This document shows, one piece after another, positions 63,975 through 64,000 of a stretch of 64,000 nucleotides of DNA; positions within the stretch are counted from its first letter, which is position 1, and each line of letters begins with the position of its first letter. The notes beneath the pieces are model-generated. The model was not told the origin of the DNA. It saw only the letters and a list, made by a program, of their open reading frames with translations, and made no database searches. The stretch is from assembly GCF_050529585.1 (NCBI RefSeq), contig NZ_CP172882.1, positions 3,052,608-3,116,607 of the forward strand, read 5' to 3'. The DNA comes from Enterococcus_D sp050529585 (lineage in GTDB: Bacteria > Bacillota > Bacilli > Lactobacillales > Enterococcaceae). A program made the position numbers and the translations under genes.

Positions 63975-64000
63975 TATTTTTAGTTATGGGAGGACAATTT

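Overview
The window is about 64 kb of low-GC Firmicute chromosome that ends at the replication origin: the right edge holds a DnaA-box cluster followed by a ribosome binding site, and dnaA should start just past base 64000. Gene order (rpmH-rnpA-yidC-jag, mnmE-mnmG, rsmG-parA-parB, ychF, guaB, and purR-glmU-prs) and the presence of sagA behind mreCD point to Enterococcus. From memory and without an alignment, the first variable loop of the 16S gene looks like the E. casseliflavus/E. gallinarum group. No insertion sequence, prophage, integrase, CRISPR array or obvious foreign island was seen. Nearly everything is core genome, with some accessory transport and regulation.

Layout from the left. 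At 1-16 kb are a partial yicC, a PC4-like ssDNA-binding protein, a patatin phospholipase, a class A sortase, an unrecognised 262-aa protein, thiT behind a TPP riboswitch, prs, glmU, purR, the zinc transporter adcA-adcC-adcB behind a Zur-type box, ispE, a small heat shock protein, several small unknown proteins and a DJ-1/PfpI protein. At 16-24 kb is a double mannitol PTS locus: mtlA-mtlF-mtlD, preceded by a second IICB gene, the PRD regulator mtlR and a second IIA gene. At 24-29 kb are sagA, mreD-mreC and thiN-rpe-rsgA. At 29.3-35.4 kb is a complete rRNA operon read leftwards: four tandem promoters, 16S, 23S, 5S, then eight tRNA genes and a terminator.

To the right of the rRNA operon are a VanRS-like two-component pair, serS behind a T-box, a polysaccharide deacetylase, a TetR regulator divergent from an ABC exporter, guaB with a parS-like site beside it, a PadR-MFS efflux pair, ychF and its neighbours, parB-parA-rsmG, an Asp23/AmaP stress-envelope cluster with a short-chain dehydrogenase, a YdaT-like stress protein, mnmG-mnmE, and the origin-proximal jag-yidC-rnpA-rpmH operon.

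How it fits together: the right third is the usual origin neighbourhood (replication origin, chromosome partition, tRNA modification, membrane insertion, ribosome supply). The left two thirds mix nucleotide and cell-wall precursor supply (prs, purR, glmU, guaB), metal and thiamine uptake, cell-wall growth (mreCD, sagA, deacetylase, sortase) and mannitol use. Nothing here is plainly a new defence or biosynthetic system. The points most worth testing are the duplicated mannitol PTS with cysteine-less extra IIB domains and a Ser-for-Cys MtlR, a terminator-like leader in front of mnmE, an orphan terminator with a possible small RNA upstream of the par operon, and everted parS half-sites in the rsmG-parAB leader.
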